A stretch of 64,000 nucleotides of DNA from Clostridiales bacterium (GCA_004551945.1 SFPN01000013.1:1-64000); one strand, 5' to 3'. Counted from the first letter of the stretch, positions 44,414 to 52,788 are shown. Made by a program: numbers and translations. The notes: generated by a model not told the origin, from the letters alone.

Positions 44414-45030
44414 TGGTACTCCTCCTTGTAGACGTATTGCTTCACCATGTCCCGCCACTGGCAGTATTCCGCCATCATCGCATCCAGGTCCAGCTTGTTC
44501 CCCGCCATGCGCTGCATGTGGCAGTAGCCGTCGGCGAGGTACATGAGCAGGTCCAGGGCCTGTCGGGGGGTGCGGCCGGGCTTGAATTTCTCCAGGTCCA
44601 CCTGGGCGAAATACTGCCTGCACATCAGGTCGATGAGGCCGGTGGTGTAGCGCTGAAGCCGGACGCCGAAGTCGTTTCCGCTGGCGTAGTACATCCGCAG
44701 GGAAAACTCCAGCATCCAGGGGATGTTTTTCAGGTAGTGCAGCTTTTTCTGAACGCCGAACTCCAGAATATCGAAAAAGTCTGTGATCTGCCGCATTTTC
44801 TGGAGCTTCAGGTGGCCTTCGATCCGCTCCTTGGTCTCCTCCGCCAGGGCCAGGTACAGGGACTGCTTGTTTTTGAAGTAGTAGAACAGCAGCCCCTTGG
44901 AGATGCCCGCCCGGGCGGCGATGTCGTCGGTGCTGGCGCTCTTGTAGTCCTTTTTGGCAAACTCCTCCAGGGCGGCGTCCAGGATGCGCCGCCGCTTCTC
45001 CGCCGGGAGCTGCCGGTACGGCTCCGCCAT
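44410..45030 (-). CDS. TetR/AcrR family regulator of the ABC exporter operon
   Basis: 206 aa. HTH: KRRRILDAALEEFAKKDYKSASTDDIAARAGISKGLLFYYFKNK; the remaining 150 residues form a helical ligand domain. First gene of the tetR-ATPase-permease operon, overlapping the ATPase start (ATGA). It probably represses its own operon in response to a substrate of the exporter (inference). Confidence 0.9.
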   Translation of the reverse strand: MAEPYRQLPAEKRRRILDAALEEFAKKDYKSASTDDIAARAGISKGLLFYYFKNKQSLYLALAEETKERIEGHLKLQKMRQITDFFDILEFGVQKKLHYLKNIPWMLEFSLRMYYASGNDFGVRLQRYTTGLIDLMCRQYFAQVDLEKFKPGRTPRQALDLLMYLADGYCHMQRMAGNKLDLDAMMAEYCQWRDMVKQYVYKEEYQ

Positions 45031-45079
45031 GGCGTTTCCCCCTTTCGATCTTTGACCGGCGGGTCAGGTTTCTGTTCCC

Positions 45080-45107
45080 ATTGTATCGGATTGACTGGTT
45101 TTTACAA
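45080..45107 (-). promoter_or_regulatory. Promoter of the tetR-ABC operon
   Basis: Minus strand TTGTAA, 16 nt, TACAAT, about 50 nt before the tetR start. Confidence 0.55.
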
Positions 45108-45281
45108 GCCTCCCCGCGGATATTTCCGCCCCTTTTGATGGGAGGGAGCCTGTGGCCGTTGACAAGCCCGCGGGGCGGTGCTGCGATGGTTTTACAAATC
45201 ACATATGAGAGCAGGAGAAGAGAGCCATGGGACGAGGGTCAACCAGAGGGGACAAAGCCCTATCCCGAAGAAGTGCTTGTT

Positions 45282-45454
45282 ATGGCGGAAAAGTACAAGA
45301 CCCCCAGCCTCTGCAGCCACTACTGCGCCAAGGACCATTATGCGGGGAAGAGCTGCAACGGCTCCTTTGTCTCGGACCACTACGACAAAAACGGACACAA
45401 AGTGGGAACAAGCCTCCGTGGGTCCGGGAGAAAGATTCCTGGTTTGACGACTGA
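45282..45454 (+). pseudogene. Possible small Cys/His-rich protein, frame uncertain
   Basis: An ATG at 45282 begins MAEKYKTPSLCSHYCAKDHYAGKSC and continues to HYDKNGHKVG, a short repeat-like motif seen in small Firmicutes proteins. Beyond that the frame runs through a terminator hairpin, while a neighbouring frame ends naturally (WVREKDSWFDD, stop at 45452-45454). One frameshift near 45410 would reconcile them. The ribosome site is weak. It could equally be non-coding. Confidence 0.3.
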
Positions 45455-45475
45455 ATACAGCTATTTCCGGATAAA

Positions 45476-45503
45476 AACAGGACAGGAGAAATCCTGTCCT
45501 GTT
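45476..45503. terminator. Bidirectional terminator
   Basis: AACAGGACAGGA-GAAA-TCCTGTCCTGTT with A5 before and GCTTT after, just ahead of the converging membrane-protein gene end. Confidence 0.8.
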
Positions 45504-45532
45504 GCTTTATACGCCATGGATGGTTTGCCCTT

Positions 45533-45988
45533 CTATCGGATGAAATTTATCACGCCATAGGTCAGATGACAGAGCAGGAAGCCGCCGGCTGCCAGCAGGG
45601 CAACGGCGTTTTTCCTGGCCAGGGAGAACAGAAGAAAGGCCATGCACGGCGCAAGGCACAAAATCAGAATCACGGCTGCGTTTGTGATCCCCGCGTAATA
45701 CAAAAGCCATCCCCCAAAATAAAGGAGAACCAGCAGAACCACCGCAGCTTTATATGAGGCTTTCATAGGCTGTTTCCGGCTTGTGTTGCGCAGCACACAG
45801 AGCGCAGCTGCCATGAGAACCTGAAAAACCTGCCCGATCTGATCTGCCGCTGGGGTGACGGAAGAAACCCGCAGCACATCGTTGGGAGCGGGGAGGGCAA
45901 ACCAGAGGAAGTTTGGGAGCATGATGAAGAGAAAAAGAAGCAGTTCCCACAGGTCGAAGCCCATTTTATAGTTTTTGATCGTAAACAT
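45533..45988 (-). CDS. Small integral membrane protein, unknown function
   Basis: 151 aa with about five hydrophobic segments (LWELLLFLFIMLPNFLWFALP, IGQVFQVLMAAALCVL, AAVVLLVLLYFGGWLLYYAGI, AVILILCLAPCMAFLLFSLA, AVALLAAGGFLLCHLTYGVI). No catalytic motif. The start at 45988 is chosen for its GAGGAGA site. I do not recognise a named family. Confidence 0.75.
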   Translation of the reverse strand: MFTIKNYKMGFDLWELLLFLFIMLPNFLWFALPAPNDVLRVSSVTPAADQIGQVFQVLMAAALCVLRNTSRKQPMKASYKAAVVLLVLLYFGGWLLYYAGITNAAVILILCLAPCMAFLLFSLARKNAVALLAAGGFLLCHLTYGVINFIR

Positions 45989-46049
45989 GGCGTCTCTCCT
46001 CAATTGATCCGGAAACACAGGATACCCCCATTTTATCACCCCTGGGCCG

Positions 46050-46078
46050 TTGAGAAAAGGCTTGGTTTGTGATAGTAT
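46050..46078 (+). promoter_or_regulatory. Promoter of the secreted stalk-domain gene
   Basis: TTGAGA, 17 nt, TAGTAT, about 50 nt upstream of the start codon. Confidence 0.6.
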
Positions 46079-46128
46079 ATATCATGGTAACACATAACCC
46101 CGCAAATCCAAGGAAATGAGGAAAGCGT

Positions 46129-47211
46129 ATGAAAAAGAGAATCCTTCCTGCGCTGCTGGCCTTGGTGCTGGCAGTGTCCCTGGCGGTTCCGGCCCTGGCT
46201 GCGGACAGCGACTGGAAAAGCGCCTACGCCACCGCCATCCAGAAGGAGGCAGACAGCTGGGGCAACATCTTCCAGCTGGCCGACCTGGACGTGGACGGCA
46301 CCCCGGAGCTGATCATCGGCGGCGTTCCCGGCAGCGGCCTGTTTTCTGAGATCCAGGCGGCTTACACCTGGAAGAACGGCTCCTTACAGAAGCTGAACGT
46401 CCAGGAGTATATGATGCTCAGCACCAACTATACCAGCTGCTATGACCTGTACCGGAACAACACCACCGGAGCTTACCGCATTGAGGGCTCTTACACCCTT
46501 CGGGCCGGGATGGGCTACTACAGCTCCATCACGGCCTGCTACAGCCTGAGCAACAACTGCCTCACCAACACCGAGCCCTATGTGACGAGCGTGTCCGGCA
46601 CCACCACAACCTACTATGTAAACGGCAGCAAGACCACCGCCAGCAAGTACACCAGCGCTTACAACGGCCGCAACAGCGGCTGGACCAAGGTGAGCACCTT
46701 CGTGTGCAAGGAGCTGGACGTCTACTGGAAGAAGCCCACCTCCAGCCAGGTGCAAGAATTCCTGGACAGCTACCCCGCAGGTCCTGCCCTGGCCCAATCC
46801 AGCACCCACAATATTCAGGTGGACGGCAAGCCCGTGTCCATCGCCGCCTACGGCATCAACGGCAACAACTACTTCAAGCTCCGTGACCTGGCCGCCCTGC
46901 TGAGCGGCACCCAGGCCCAGTTCCAGGTGGGCTGGAATGCCGACACCTGGACCATCACCCTCACCACCGGCCAGAGCTACACCGCCGTGGGCGGGGAACT
47001 GGCCAAAAGCGACGGACTGAACCGCTTCGGCAATCCCACCAACTCTCCCGTCTATGTGGACGGGGTCCTGACGGACTTCACCGCCTACAACATCGGCGGC
47101 AACAACTACTTTAAGCTCCGCGACCTGGGCCAGGCCCTGGGCTTCAACGTCACCTGGGACGACGCCACCCGCACCGTGAGCATCCTTACCGACCAGGACT
47201 ATTCTGAGTAA
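46129..47211 (+). CDS. Secreted protein with copper amine oxidase-like (stalk) domains
   Basis: 360 aa. Signal peptide (KKRILPALLALVLAVSLAVPALA, cleavage about residue 24). An EF-hand-like calcium loop DLDVDGTPELIIG near residue 50 opens a domain of about 190 residues with many Tyr and Thr. Two repeats of the Cu_amine_oxidN1-like stalk motif follow: NGNNYFKLRDLAALL and GGNNYFKLRDLGQALGFNV. No catalytic site is evident; exported, probably surface-associated or ligand-binding. Own promoter; no gene partner. Confidence 0.82.
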   Translation: MKKRILPALLALVLAVSLAVPALAADSDWKSAYATAIQKEADSWGNIFQLADLDVDGTPELIIGGVPGSGLFSEIQAAYTWKNGSLQKLNVQEYMMLSTNYTSCYDLYRNNTTGAYRIEGSYTLRAGMGYYSSITACYSLSNNCLTNTEPYVTSVSGTTTTYYVNGSKTTASKYTSAYNGRNSGWTKVSTFVCKELDVYWKKPTSSQVQEFLDSYPAGPALAQSSTHNIQVDGKPVSIAAYGINGNNYFKLRDLAALLSGTQAQFQVGWNADTWTITLTTGQSYTAVGGELAKSDGLNRFGNPTNSPVYVDGVLTDFTAYNIGGNNYFKLRDLGQALGFNVTWDDATRTVSILTDQDYSE

Positions 47212-47389
47212 AAAACGCCTCCCGAAAAGTGGGGGGGGGCATAAGACAGCGAACAGCCACAGCAAGACAAAATGCACTGCTGTGGCTGTTTCTGCGTTTT
47301 CCTGATATAGGATAACACAGAAGCGAACAGACCTACAAATTGTATTTCGTTACTCTGTCGCAAGAAGTGAAATATTTATAACTTTTTCG

Positions 47390-47449
47390 TTGACAATCTG
47401 AAATGCATGTGATATATTTGTAACACGATGATGTTATAAATATATCACA
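47390..47449 (+). promoter_or_regulatory. Promoter overlapped by a long inverted repeat
   Basis: TTGACA (47390-47395), 17 nt, TATATT (47413-47418). The -10 lies inside the left arm of an inverted repeat, TGTGATATATTTGTAACA (47408-47425), spacer CGATGA, TGTTATAAATATATCACA (47432-47449); 17 of 18 positions pair. Likely operator of the XRE regulator encoded two genes later. Confidence 0.8.
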
Positions 47450-47467
47450 TTAAATTTGGAGGACGGT

Positions 47468-47878
47468 ATGAATAAAAAAGTGTCATTAAGAGAACTGGTT
47501 GGAGCGCGTATCGTAGCAGCAATTTGCATTGCAGTATATTACTGGTGCTGGGCCAGAAACGGCTGGGAGGGTTATTTCACATCGATTCAGAATTTTACTG
47601 CAATCTTTGCTTTTTGTTTCTTCTGGTTTCTGGCTGTGCGGGAACGGAAATACAAGAAAGAGGTTGTGGACGAAATGGCTGCTGCAAACTTGCAAAGATG
47701 TGATTCCATCTGCTATAAGATCAGCATGGTGCTGATCATTTGTATCGGATTCCTGTCCGCCATTTTAAGGTTTGCAGTATCTTCGGAAGTAATCGGGTAT
47801 CTGCTGATGGGTGTACTGGTGCTGATGTCTGTTATAAGAGCAATCCTGTTCTGCTACATGGACGCAAAGGGAGGTTAA
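47468..47878 (+). CDS. Small membrane protein paired with an XRE regulator
   Basis: 136 aa with four hydrophobic stretches in two pairs (RIVAAICIAVYYWCW, FTAIFAFCFFWFLAVRERKYKK, ISMVLIICIGFLSAIL, VIGYLLMGVLVLMSVIRAIL). The layout is like DUF2178/DUF3796-type proteins that accompany a small HTH gene in Firmicutes. The base composition is clearly more AT-rich than its surroundings, suggesting recent transfer. GGAGG lies 5 nt before the ATG. The HTH gene follows after 1 nt. Confidence 0.75.
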   Translation: MNKKVSLRELVGARIVAAICIAVYYWCWARNGWEGYFTSIQNFTAIFAFCFFWFLAVRERKYKKEVVDEMAAANLQRCDSICYKISMVLIICIGFLSAILRFAVSSEVIGYLLMGVLVLMSVIRAILFCYMDAKGG

Positions 47879-47879
47879 T

Positions 47880-48083
47880 GTGGCGCTCATAACGAAAATT
47901 AAGGAATATCGTGAAAATGCTGGGATGAAACAGGCAGGATTAGCGGAACGGGTGAATGTCAGGAGAGAAACGATCGTACATTTGGAAAATGGAAAGTACA
48001 ATCCATCTCTTAAACTTGCAATGGATATTGCCAAAGTTTTTGGGGTTCCTGTTGAAGAACTGTTCGAGTATACAGATTCTTAG
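47880..48083 (+). CDS. Small XRE-type regulator
   Basis: 67 aa: KIKEYRENAGMKQAGLAERVNVRRETIVHLENGKYNPSLKLAMDIAKVFGVPVEELFEY, a complete YgzD-like HTH. GTG start behind GGGAGGT. AT-rich like the membrane gene before it. It probably binds the inverted repeat at 47408-47449 and represses the pair. Confidence 0.88.
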   Translation: MALITKIKEYRENAGMKQAGLAERVNVRRETIVHLENGKYNPSLKLAMDIAKVFGVPVEELFEYTDS

Positions 48084-48124
48084 TCGTTGAGCAACAACTT
48101 CCAGACTGTCGAACAGGCACAAAA

Positions 48125-48162
48125 GCGCACTTCTATACGGGGTAATCCCCGTATGTGTGCGC
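48125..48162. repeat. Two-tier hairpin
   Basis: GCGCAC-N6-ACGGGG-TAAT-CCCCGT-N4-GTGCGC: an inner and an outer stem, downstream of the XRE gene. Role unknown. Confidence 0.45.
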
Positions 48163-48176
48163 TGCTATCCTCTCAT

Positions 48177-48209
48177 AAAAAAGGCGTGACCGCTTTCGTC
48201 ACGCCTTTT
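48177..48209. terminator. Bidirectional terminator
   Basis: AAAAGGCGTGAC and GTCACGCCTTTT around a 7-nt loop with A/T tracts, between the XRE pair and thiH. Confidence 0.88.
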
Positions 48210-48259
48210 ACCTGTTTTATTGTCTTACGAACACCCCACGAAGGGAGGCTTTTTTATGC

Positions 48260-49519
48260 TCATACATAGATATAATCGTTCAGCACAGGTTGGAGACCAC
48301 CTTCCTCCATGTCCTGGTACATCCGGCGGATGGAGCGGCCATCGTTGATTTCAAACTGCTCGTCCCCGGCGTCGGTTTCCTCCTTGCCGGTGTACTTGGC
48401 CTCGTGATCCCCGATGCCGGTGGAGACACCGGCGGAGACTTTCGTGGCGCAGATTTTGGCGATGCCGTCCCGGAAGGAGGCGCTCTCCCGGCTGGAAACG
48501 GTGATACCCACAAAGGGCAGGAAGATCCGGTAGGCGCACAGCACCTGGCACAGCTGGGCCTCCCCCACGTCCCGGGGGTTGATCTTCTCGTTGTTCACAA
48601 TGGGCCGCAGCCGGGGGCAGCTGAGGCTCAGCTCCGCATGGGGGTACTTCCTGTTCAGGTAGTACACATGCAGGGCGCTGGCCAGGGCGTCCTTCCGGAA
48701 GTCGTCCAGGCCCAGCAGGGCGGAGAACCCGGCCCCCCGCATCCCCGCCATCAGGGCGCGCTCCTGGGCGTCGAACCGGTAGGGCCAGATCCGCTTGTGG
48801 CCCAGCAGGTGGAGGGTCTCGTACTTGTCGCTGTTGTAGGTTTCCTGGAACACGGTGACGTAGTCCACCCCGCACTCGTGGAGGTAGCGGTACTCGTCGG
48901 TGTTCACCGGGTAGATCTCCACGCCGATGTTCCGGAAGTACTTCTTGGCGATCTTCACCGCCTCGCCGATATAGGGCACGTCAGAGTGGGCCCGGCTCTC
49001 TCCGGTGAGAATCAGAATTTCCTCCATCCCCGACTGGGCGATCACCTGCATCTCGTGCTCAATCTCCTCCATGGAGAGCTTCTTCCGCTGGATTTGGTTG
49101 TAGCAGTTAAAGCCGCAGTAGACGCAGTAGTTCTGGCAGTAGTTGGCGATATACAGGGGGGTGAACAGGTAGACCGTGTTGCCGAAGTGCCGCTGGGTCT
49201 CCAACTCCGCCCGGCGGGCCATCTGCTCCAGGTAGGGAGCGGCGGCAGGGGAGAGGAGGGCTTTGAAGTCCTCAATGGAGCAGGTCTCATGGGCCAGGGC
49301 CCGCTCCACGTCGTCGGCGGTGTAGGCGTCGTAGTCGTAGGCCTGCATCTGGGCGATGACCTTGTCCTTCACGTCGGACTGGATCACCTCCATGCCGGGG
49401 AGGTAGGCCATGTGGTCCGAGCGGGCGGCGGGGTCCTGCTCAATGCGGTGCTTCTTTTCCAGGGCCTGGGGGGAGAGGTCGCCGCTGTCAACAAAATAAA
49501 CCTGATTGTCCTGGTTCAT
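48260..49519 (-). CDS. thiH: 2-iminoacetate synthase ThiH
   Basis: 419-aa radical-SAM enzyme that splits tyrosine to dehydroglycine for the thiamin thiazole ring, the anaerobic alternative to ThiO. The cluster motif is in YCQNYCVYCGFNCYNQ (CxxxCxxC) near residue 128. Other conserved strings: EILILTGESRAHSDV and VFQETYNSDKYETLH. Last gene of thiSFGH. Confidence 0.95.
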   Translation of the reverse strand: MNQDNQVYFVDSGDLSPQALEKKHRIEQDPAARSDHMAYLPGMEVIQSDVKDKVIAQMQAYDYDAYTADDVERALAHETCSIEDFKALLSPAAAPYLEQMARRAELETQRHFGNTVYLFTPLYIANYCQNYCVYCGFNCYNQIQRKKLSMEEIEHEMQVIAQSGMEEILILTGESRAHSDVPYIGEAVKIAKKYFRNIGVEIYPVNTDEYRYLHECGVDYVTVFQETYNSDKYETLHLLGHKRIWPYRFDAQERALMAGMRGAGFSALLGLDDFRKDALASALHVYYLNRKYPHAELSLSCPRLRPIVNNEKINPRDVGEAQLCQVLCAYRIFLPFVGITVSSRESASFRDGIAKICATKVSAGVSTGIGDHEAKYTGKEETDAGDEQFEINDGRSIRRMYQDMEEGGLQPVLNDYIYV

Positions 49520-49534
49520 GGCTGCCTTCCCCCT

Positions 49535-50299
49535 TTACCGCAGGAAGCCGGTGAGGGGATCGGAGGCGCTGCCCCCCCGGGCCAGCACCCGGCCCAGCCC
49601 GGCCCGGTAGGCGGCCCGGCCGGCCTCGATGGCCTGGCGGAAGGCCCCTGCCATGGCGGGGATGTCCCCGGCGGTGGCGATGGCGGTGTTGGCCATGATG
49701 GCGGCGGCCCCCATCTCCATGGCCTCGCAGGCCTGGGAGGGCTTGCCGATGCCCGCGTCCACGATGATGGGCAGGTCAATCTCGTCAATGAGAATCTGCA
49801 AAAACTCCTTGGTGGCCAGCCCCTTGTTGCTGCCGATGGGGGAGGCCAGAGGCATCACCGCGGCGGCCCCGGCGTTCTGCAGGTCCCGGGCCACGTTCAG
49901 GTCGGGATACATATAGGGCAGCACCACGAAGCCCTCCTTGGCCAGCTGCTCGGTGGCCTTGATGGTTTCGTAGTTGTCGGGGAGCAGGTACTTGGCGTCC
50001 CGCATGATCTCGATTTTCACAAAGTCCCCGCAGCCCAGCTCCCGGCCCAGGCGGGCGATGCGGACGGCCTCCTGGGCGTTCCGGGCCCCGGAGGTGTTGG
50101 GCAGGAGGGTGACCCCCTTGGGGATATAGTCCAGGATGTTCTCGCTGGGCTGGGTGTTGGCCCGGCGGAGGGCCAGGGTGATGATCTCCGCCCCGCCCTG
50201 CTCCACAGCGGCCTGGATGAGCTTCAGGTTGTACTTGCCGGAGCCGAGAATGAACCGGCTGGAAAAGGTGTGACCACCTAAAACGAGCTTGTCTTCCAT
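49535..50299 (-). CDS. thiG: Thiazole synthase ThiG
   Basis: 254-aa TIM barrel that condenses deoxyxylulose 5-phosphate, dehydroglycine and ThiS-thiocarboxylate. Seen: FSSRFILGSGKY, ADIITLA-like AEIITLALRR, the phosphate-binding LPIIVDAGIGKPSQACEAMEMGAAAIMANTAIA. Between thiF and thiH with short gaps. Confidence 0.96.
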   Translation of the reverse strand: MEDKLVLGGHTFSSRFILGSGKYNLKLIQAAVEQGGAEIITLALRRANTQPSENILDYIPKGVTLLPNTSGARNAQEAVRIARLGRELGCGDFVKIEIMRDAKYLLPDNYETIKATEQLAKEGFVVLPYMYPDLNVARDLQNAGAAAVMPLASPIGSNKGLATKEFLQILIDEIDLPIIVDAGIGKPSQACEAMEMGAAAIMANTAIATAGDIPAMAGAFRQAIEAGRAAYRAGLGRVLARGGSASDPLTGFLR

Positions 50300-50305
50300 G
50301 TTGTG

Positions 50306-50938
50306 TTAGTTCCTTTCTGTGTCCAGAATCAGTTGCAGGACCTGGTTGGCCTGGTGGCCGGCGCACACCGCCACCCGGGGGGCCATGAGGCCCATGCCCT
50401 CGTCAATGTCCGTGGTTTCGTCCCCGCAGAGGTAGAGCCGGCGCATGGCCCGGCGGGTGCGGATGGCGTTGCAGTCCCCGTACCCGGCCATGCCGCTGCC
50501 GGAGACGATGGTCATGTTGGGGCACTGAGAGAGCAGCGCAGAGATGAGCATGGCCTTTCCCTCCGCCTGGTCGAAGGCCTCGCAGAGGATGGGGTAGTCC
50601 CCGAAGAGGGAAGCGGCGTTGTCCTGGGTGACCTTCACCTGGGTGGTCCGGATGTCCAGGTAGGGGTTAATCTCCCGGAGAATTTCGGTGATGGCCTCCG
50701 TCTTTGGTTTTCCCAGGTGGGGGATGCGGTAAGCCTGGCGGTTTAGGTTGGTGACCTCTACGGTGTCGAAGTCCACCAGGAACAGGTGCCCCACCCCGCT
50801 GCGGGCAAGGCCGATGGCAATGTGGGAGCCTAAGCCTCCCAGCCCCGCCACCGCCACCCGGGCATCAGCCAGCTTGTCCTTAACCTCCCGGGGAAACCGG
50901 GCGTCGAAGGCCCGGTCCAGTTCTTCCTTGGGGATCAT
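50306..50938 (-). CDS. thiF: Sulfur carrier protein adenylyltransferase ThiF
   Basis: 210-aa E1-like enzyme that adenylates the ThiS C-terminus. The nucleotide-binding motif is VAVAGLGGLGSHIAIGLARSGVG, followed by DFDTVEVTNLNRQ. It is shorter than E. coli ThiF (about 250) and lacks the C-terminal zinc cysteines, as in the clostridial form. Starts 1 nt after thiS. Confidence 0.93.
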   Translation of the reverse strand: MIPKEELDRAFDARFPREVKDKLADARVAVAGLGGLGSHIAIGLARSGVGHLFLVDFDTVEVTNLNRQAYRIPHLGKPKTEAITEILREINPYLDIRTTQVKVTQDNAASLFGDYPILCEAFDQAEGKAMLISALLSQCPNMTIVSGSGMAGYGDCNAIRTRRAMRRLYLCGDETTDIDEGMGLMAPRVAVCAGHQANQVLQLILDTERN

Positions 50939-50939
50939 A

Positions 50940-51134
50940 TCAGCCGCCTCCCACGAAGTGGACGATTTCCAGGGAATCCCCGGGCTGGAGGACGGTCTTG
51001 TCGTAGTCGGTTTTGGGGATAATCTCCCAGTTGCGCTCCACCGCTACCCGGGCCGGATCGTACCCGGCCGTTTTCAGGTAGTCCAGCAGGATCTGGCCGC
51101 TGGCCTGCACCGATTCGCCGTTGATGGTAACCAT
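50940..51134 (-). CDS. thiS: Sulfur carrier protein ThiS
   Basis: 64-aa ubiquitin-like carrier: MVTINGESVQ, RVAVERNWEIIPK, GDSLEIVHFVGGG. The terminal Gly-Gly is made into a thiocarboxylate; here one extra Gly follows. The ATG at 51134 has AAAGGAGG upstream. First gene of thiSFGH. Confidence 0.94.
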   Translation of the reverse strand: MVTINGESVQASGQILLDYLKTAGYDPARVAVERNWEIIPKTDYDKTVLQPGDSLEIVHFVGGG

Positions 51135-51157
51135 AGGGGGGCCTCCTTTCCAAAAAT

Positions 51158-51219
51158 GAGCAGAGCTGTCCCGAAGAATCACACCCGAGGTGGTGTGCCC
51201 CTTCGTGACAGCTCCGCTC
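51158..51219 (-). promoter_or_regulatory. Large structured leader upstream of thiS
   Basis: Minus-strand RNA can form a long stem, GAGCGGAGCTGTC and ACGAAG paired with CTTCG and GGACAGCTCTGCTC, with an inner CACACC/GGGTGTG hairpin, then ATTTTTGG before the ribosome site. It may be an attenuator. I looked for and did not see a TPP riboswitch. A thiS-associated RNA motif has been described in Firmicutes; I cannot confirm a match. Confidence 0.6.
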
Positions 51220-51276
51220 TCACTCTTTCGTTACTGTAGCATATGGGCCGGGGGTTTGTCAAGAAAAACAAGGGAC

Positions 51277-52323
51277 TCACAGGCCCAGAAGCTGGCGCTT
51301 TTTGGCGCCGTAGTCCTCCTGGGTGATGAGGCCGTCCTCCGCCAGCTTCTGATAGACCCGCAGCTGTTCGGCCAGATCCTCCGGTTCCCGGGGGGCGTTC
51401 CCCAAAACCAGGCTGTTCATCCGGTCCTGCATGAGGATGGGCGGGCAGAAGGGGATAAAGAGGGCCAGCAGCAGGCAGAGCACCGTCAGGTCCTCGTCGT
51501 CGGCCCGGGTGCCCGAGAGCTTCTCCAGCCGCTGGGCGCTTTTGTAGGCCCAGAAGACGGTGTAGAAGGGGACGAAGAGGCACAGGAGCAGCTGGTTGAC
51601 CGGGGTGCGCCAGGGCTCGTCCTCCACCCGATTTAAGTAGGCGGTGGTCCGGTAGATCCAGATGAAATACCACACCCCGAAGGTAAACAGGAGCAGCAGC
51701 ACATGCTTAATCAGGTCGCAGGTACCGTCCCATTCCGGGGGAGCCGGCTCCGGCTGGGCGGAGTCAAAGTCTCCGGGGCCGCTGTAGGTAGGCGTCAGCC
51801 GGCCGCTGGGAAACACCAGGGTGATCCCCAGAAAAAAGTAGATAGCGATGGTCAGCAGGCCGGAGAAGAGGCTGCCTGCCCGGCCGCTGGCGGCCACGGT
51901 GAGAAAAACCCCCAGGGCGGCCACAGCCCCGGGCAGAAACCACAGGGTTTCGGTGACCGGCTGGTGAGGGGCCAGGGCGGGCAGCACCGCGCAGGCGGCC
52001 CAGGCCAGAAGACCCAGGGAGGCCAGCAGCAGGAGCAGGCTGCCCAGCACGCTCCACAGGCTGTAGAAGCTGGCAAAGAGGGAGAACAGGTTCAGCAGGC
52101 ACAGCCCGGCCGCTCCCACCACCAGCAGCAGGTCCCGCCGCCGCAGGAGAAGGACCACTGCGAAATACACATAGATCCCGAAGGCCAGCAGGTACAGGAA
52201 GCTCACAGGAACGGAAAAATACCGCATCCCCCGGCACAGGGTTACCAGCTGCACCAGACCGGCCAGCACCATGAGAAGGGCCGTAATCAAAGGAATGGGC
52301 GGGATGGAACGACGGGAATACAT
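51277..52323 (-). CDS. Membrane protein with DUF4234 and SHOCT domains
   Basis: 348 aa. The N-terminal 170 residues hold about six helices (LITALLMVLAGLVQLVTL, VSFLYLLAFGIYVYFAVVLLL, and so on). The middle part, after an outside or loop segment, matches DUF4234 (CDLIKHVLLLLFTFGVWYFIWIYRTT, LCLFVPFYTVFWAYKSAQRL). The C-terminal 30 residues are a SHOCT motif (LAEQLRVYQKLAEDGLITQEDYGAKKRQLLGL). Function unknown; a single gene. Confidence 0.8.
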   Translation of the reverse strand: MYSRRSIPPIPLITALLMVLAGLVQLVTLCRGMRYFSVPVSFLYLLAFGIYVYFAVVLLLRRRDLLLVVGAAGLCLLNLFSLFASFYSLWSVLGSLLLLLASLGLLAWAACAVLPALAPHQPVTETLWFLPGAVAALGVFLTVAASGRAGSLFSGLLTIAIYFFLGITLVFPSGRLTPTYSGPGDFDSAQPEPAPPEWDGTCDLIKHVLLLLFTFGVWYFIWIYRTTAYLNRVEDEPWRTPVNQLLLCLFVPFYTVFWAYKSAQRLEKLSGTRADDEDLTVLCLLLALFIPFCPPILMQDRMNSLVLGNAPREPEDLAEQLRVYQKLAEDGLITQEDYGAKKRQLLGL

Positions 52324-52583
52324 AGCGTCAAATCCTTTCTCTGTCTGGACAAAACATATAGTATATTATACTGGACCGGCCGGGGGATTGCAAGAGCGGG
52401 GCGGCGCCTGCCCGGCAGGGGCCCCATTTCTTTCGAAGAAATGGGGGAAAGAAGACCAAAGGGGGAGAGGTTCTCCCCCTTTGGATTCCCTCTCTCTGGT
52501 GGGTGGAACGGTGGGTGGAACCCTTCCGGGGGTGCGTTCTTTTTTTGCTTGGCCTGCGGCCCTTTGCCGGAACGTCGGCAGAA

Positions 52584-52608
52584 AGCGCGCCCACCGGCTG
52601 GGCGCGCT
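52584..52608. repeat. GC-rich palindrome in the gap before polA
   Basis: AGCGCGCCCA-N5-TGGGCGCGCT, nearly the same as the palindrome at 17283-17305. The 430-nt gap (52330-52760) also contains GGGTGGAACGGTGGGTGGAA-like repeats; I see no convincing gene in it. Confidence 0.55.
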
Positions 52609-52634
52609 ATCCAGTGGTCTGGTGCCGCAGCCAA

Positions 52635-52684
52635 AGGCTCCCCTGGAGAGGGGAGCTGTCAGCGAAGCTGACTGAGAGGTGATC
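52635..52684. repeat. Palindromic intergenic repeat, copy D
   Basis: GGCTCCCCTGGAGAGGGGAGC and GTCAGCGAAGCTGAC, then TGAGAGGTGATCCCC. Same architecture as the copies at 10240-10302 and 35917-35963. Confidence 0.75.
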
Positions 52685-52759
52685 CCCTGGGAAGGTCTCT
52701 TCGGGGGCGCTGACAAGGAACCGCGGCGGACAAAATCCTCCCCGGTCCGCCTCCCTGCA

Positions 52760-52788
52760 TTGATTTTCTATCGGAATCTTGGTACAAT
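52760..52788 (+). promoter_or_regulatory. Promoter of polA
   Basis: TTGATT, 17 nt, TACAAT, about 45 nt before the start codon. Confidence 0.7.

Noticed and set aside
43526..45202. One long fused regulator-ATPase protein
   Set aside because: The 558-codon frame is the ATPase extended upstream through tetR in another frame; the ATPase has its own start overlapping the tetR stop.
51134..51250. TPP riboswitch before thiS
   Set aside because: The conserved CTGAGA and ACCTGATCTGG-type elements are not present on either strand.
52271..52675. Plus-strand frame in the gap before polA
   Set aside because: It runs through palindromic repeats, has no ribosome site, and its protein shows no domain.
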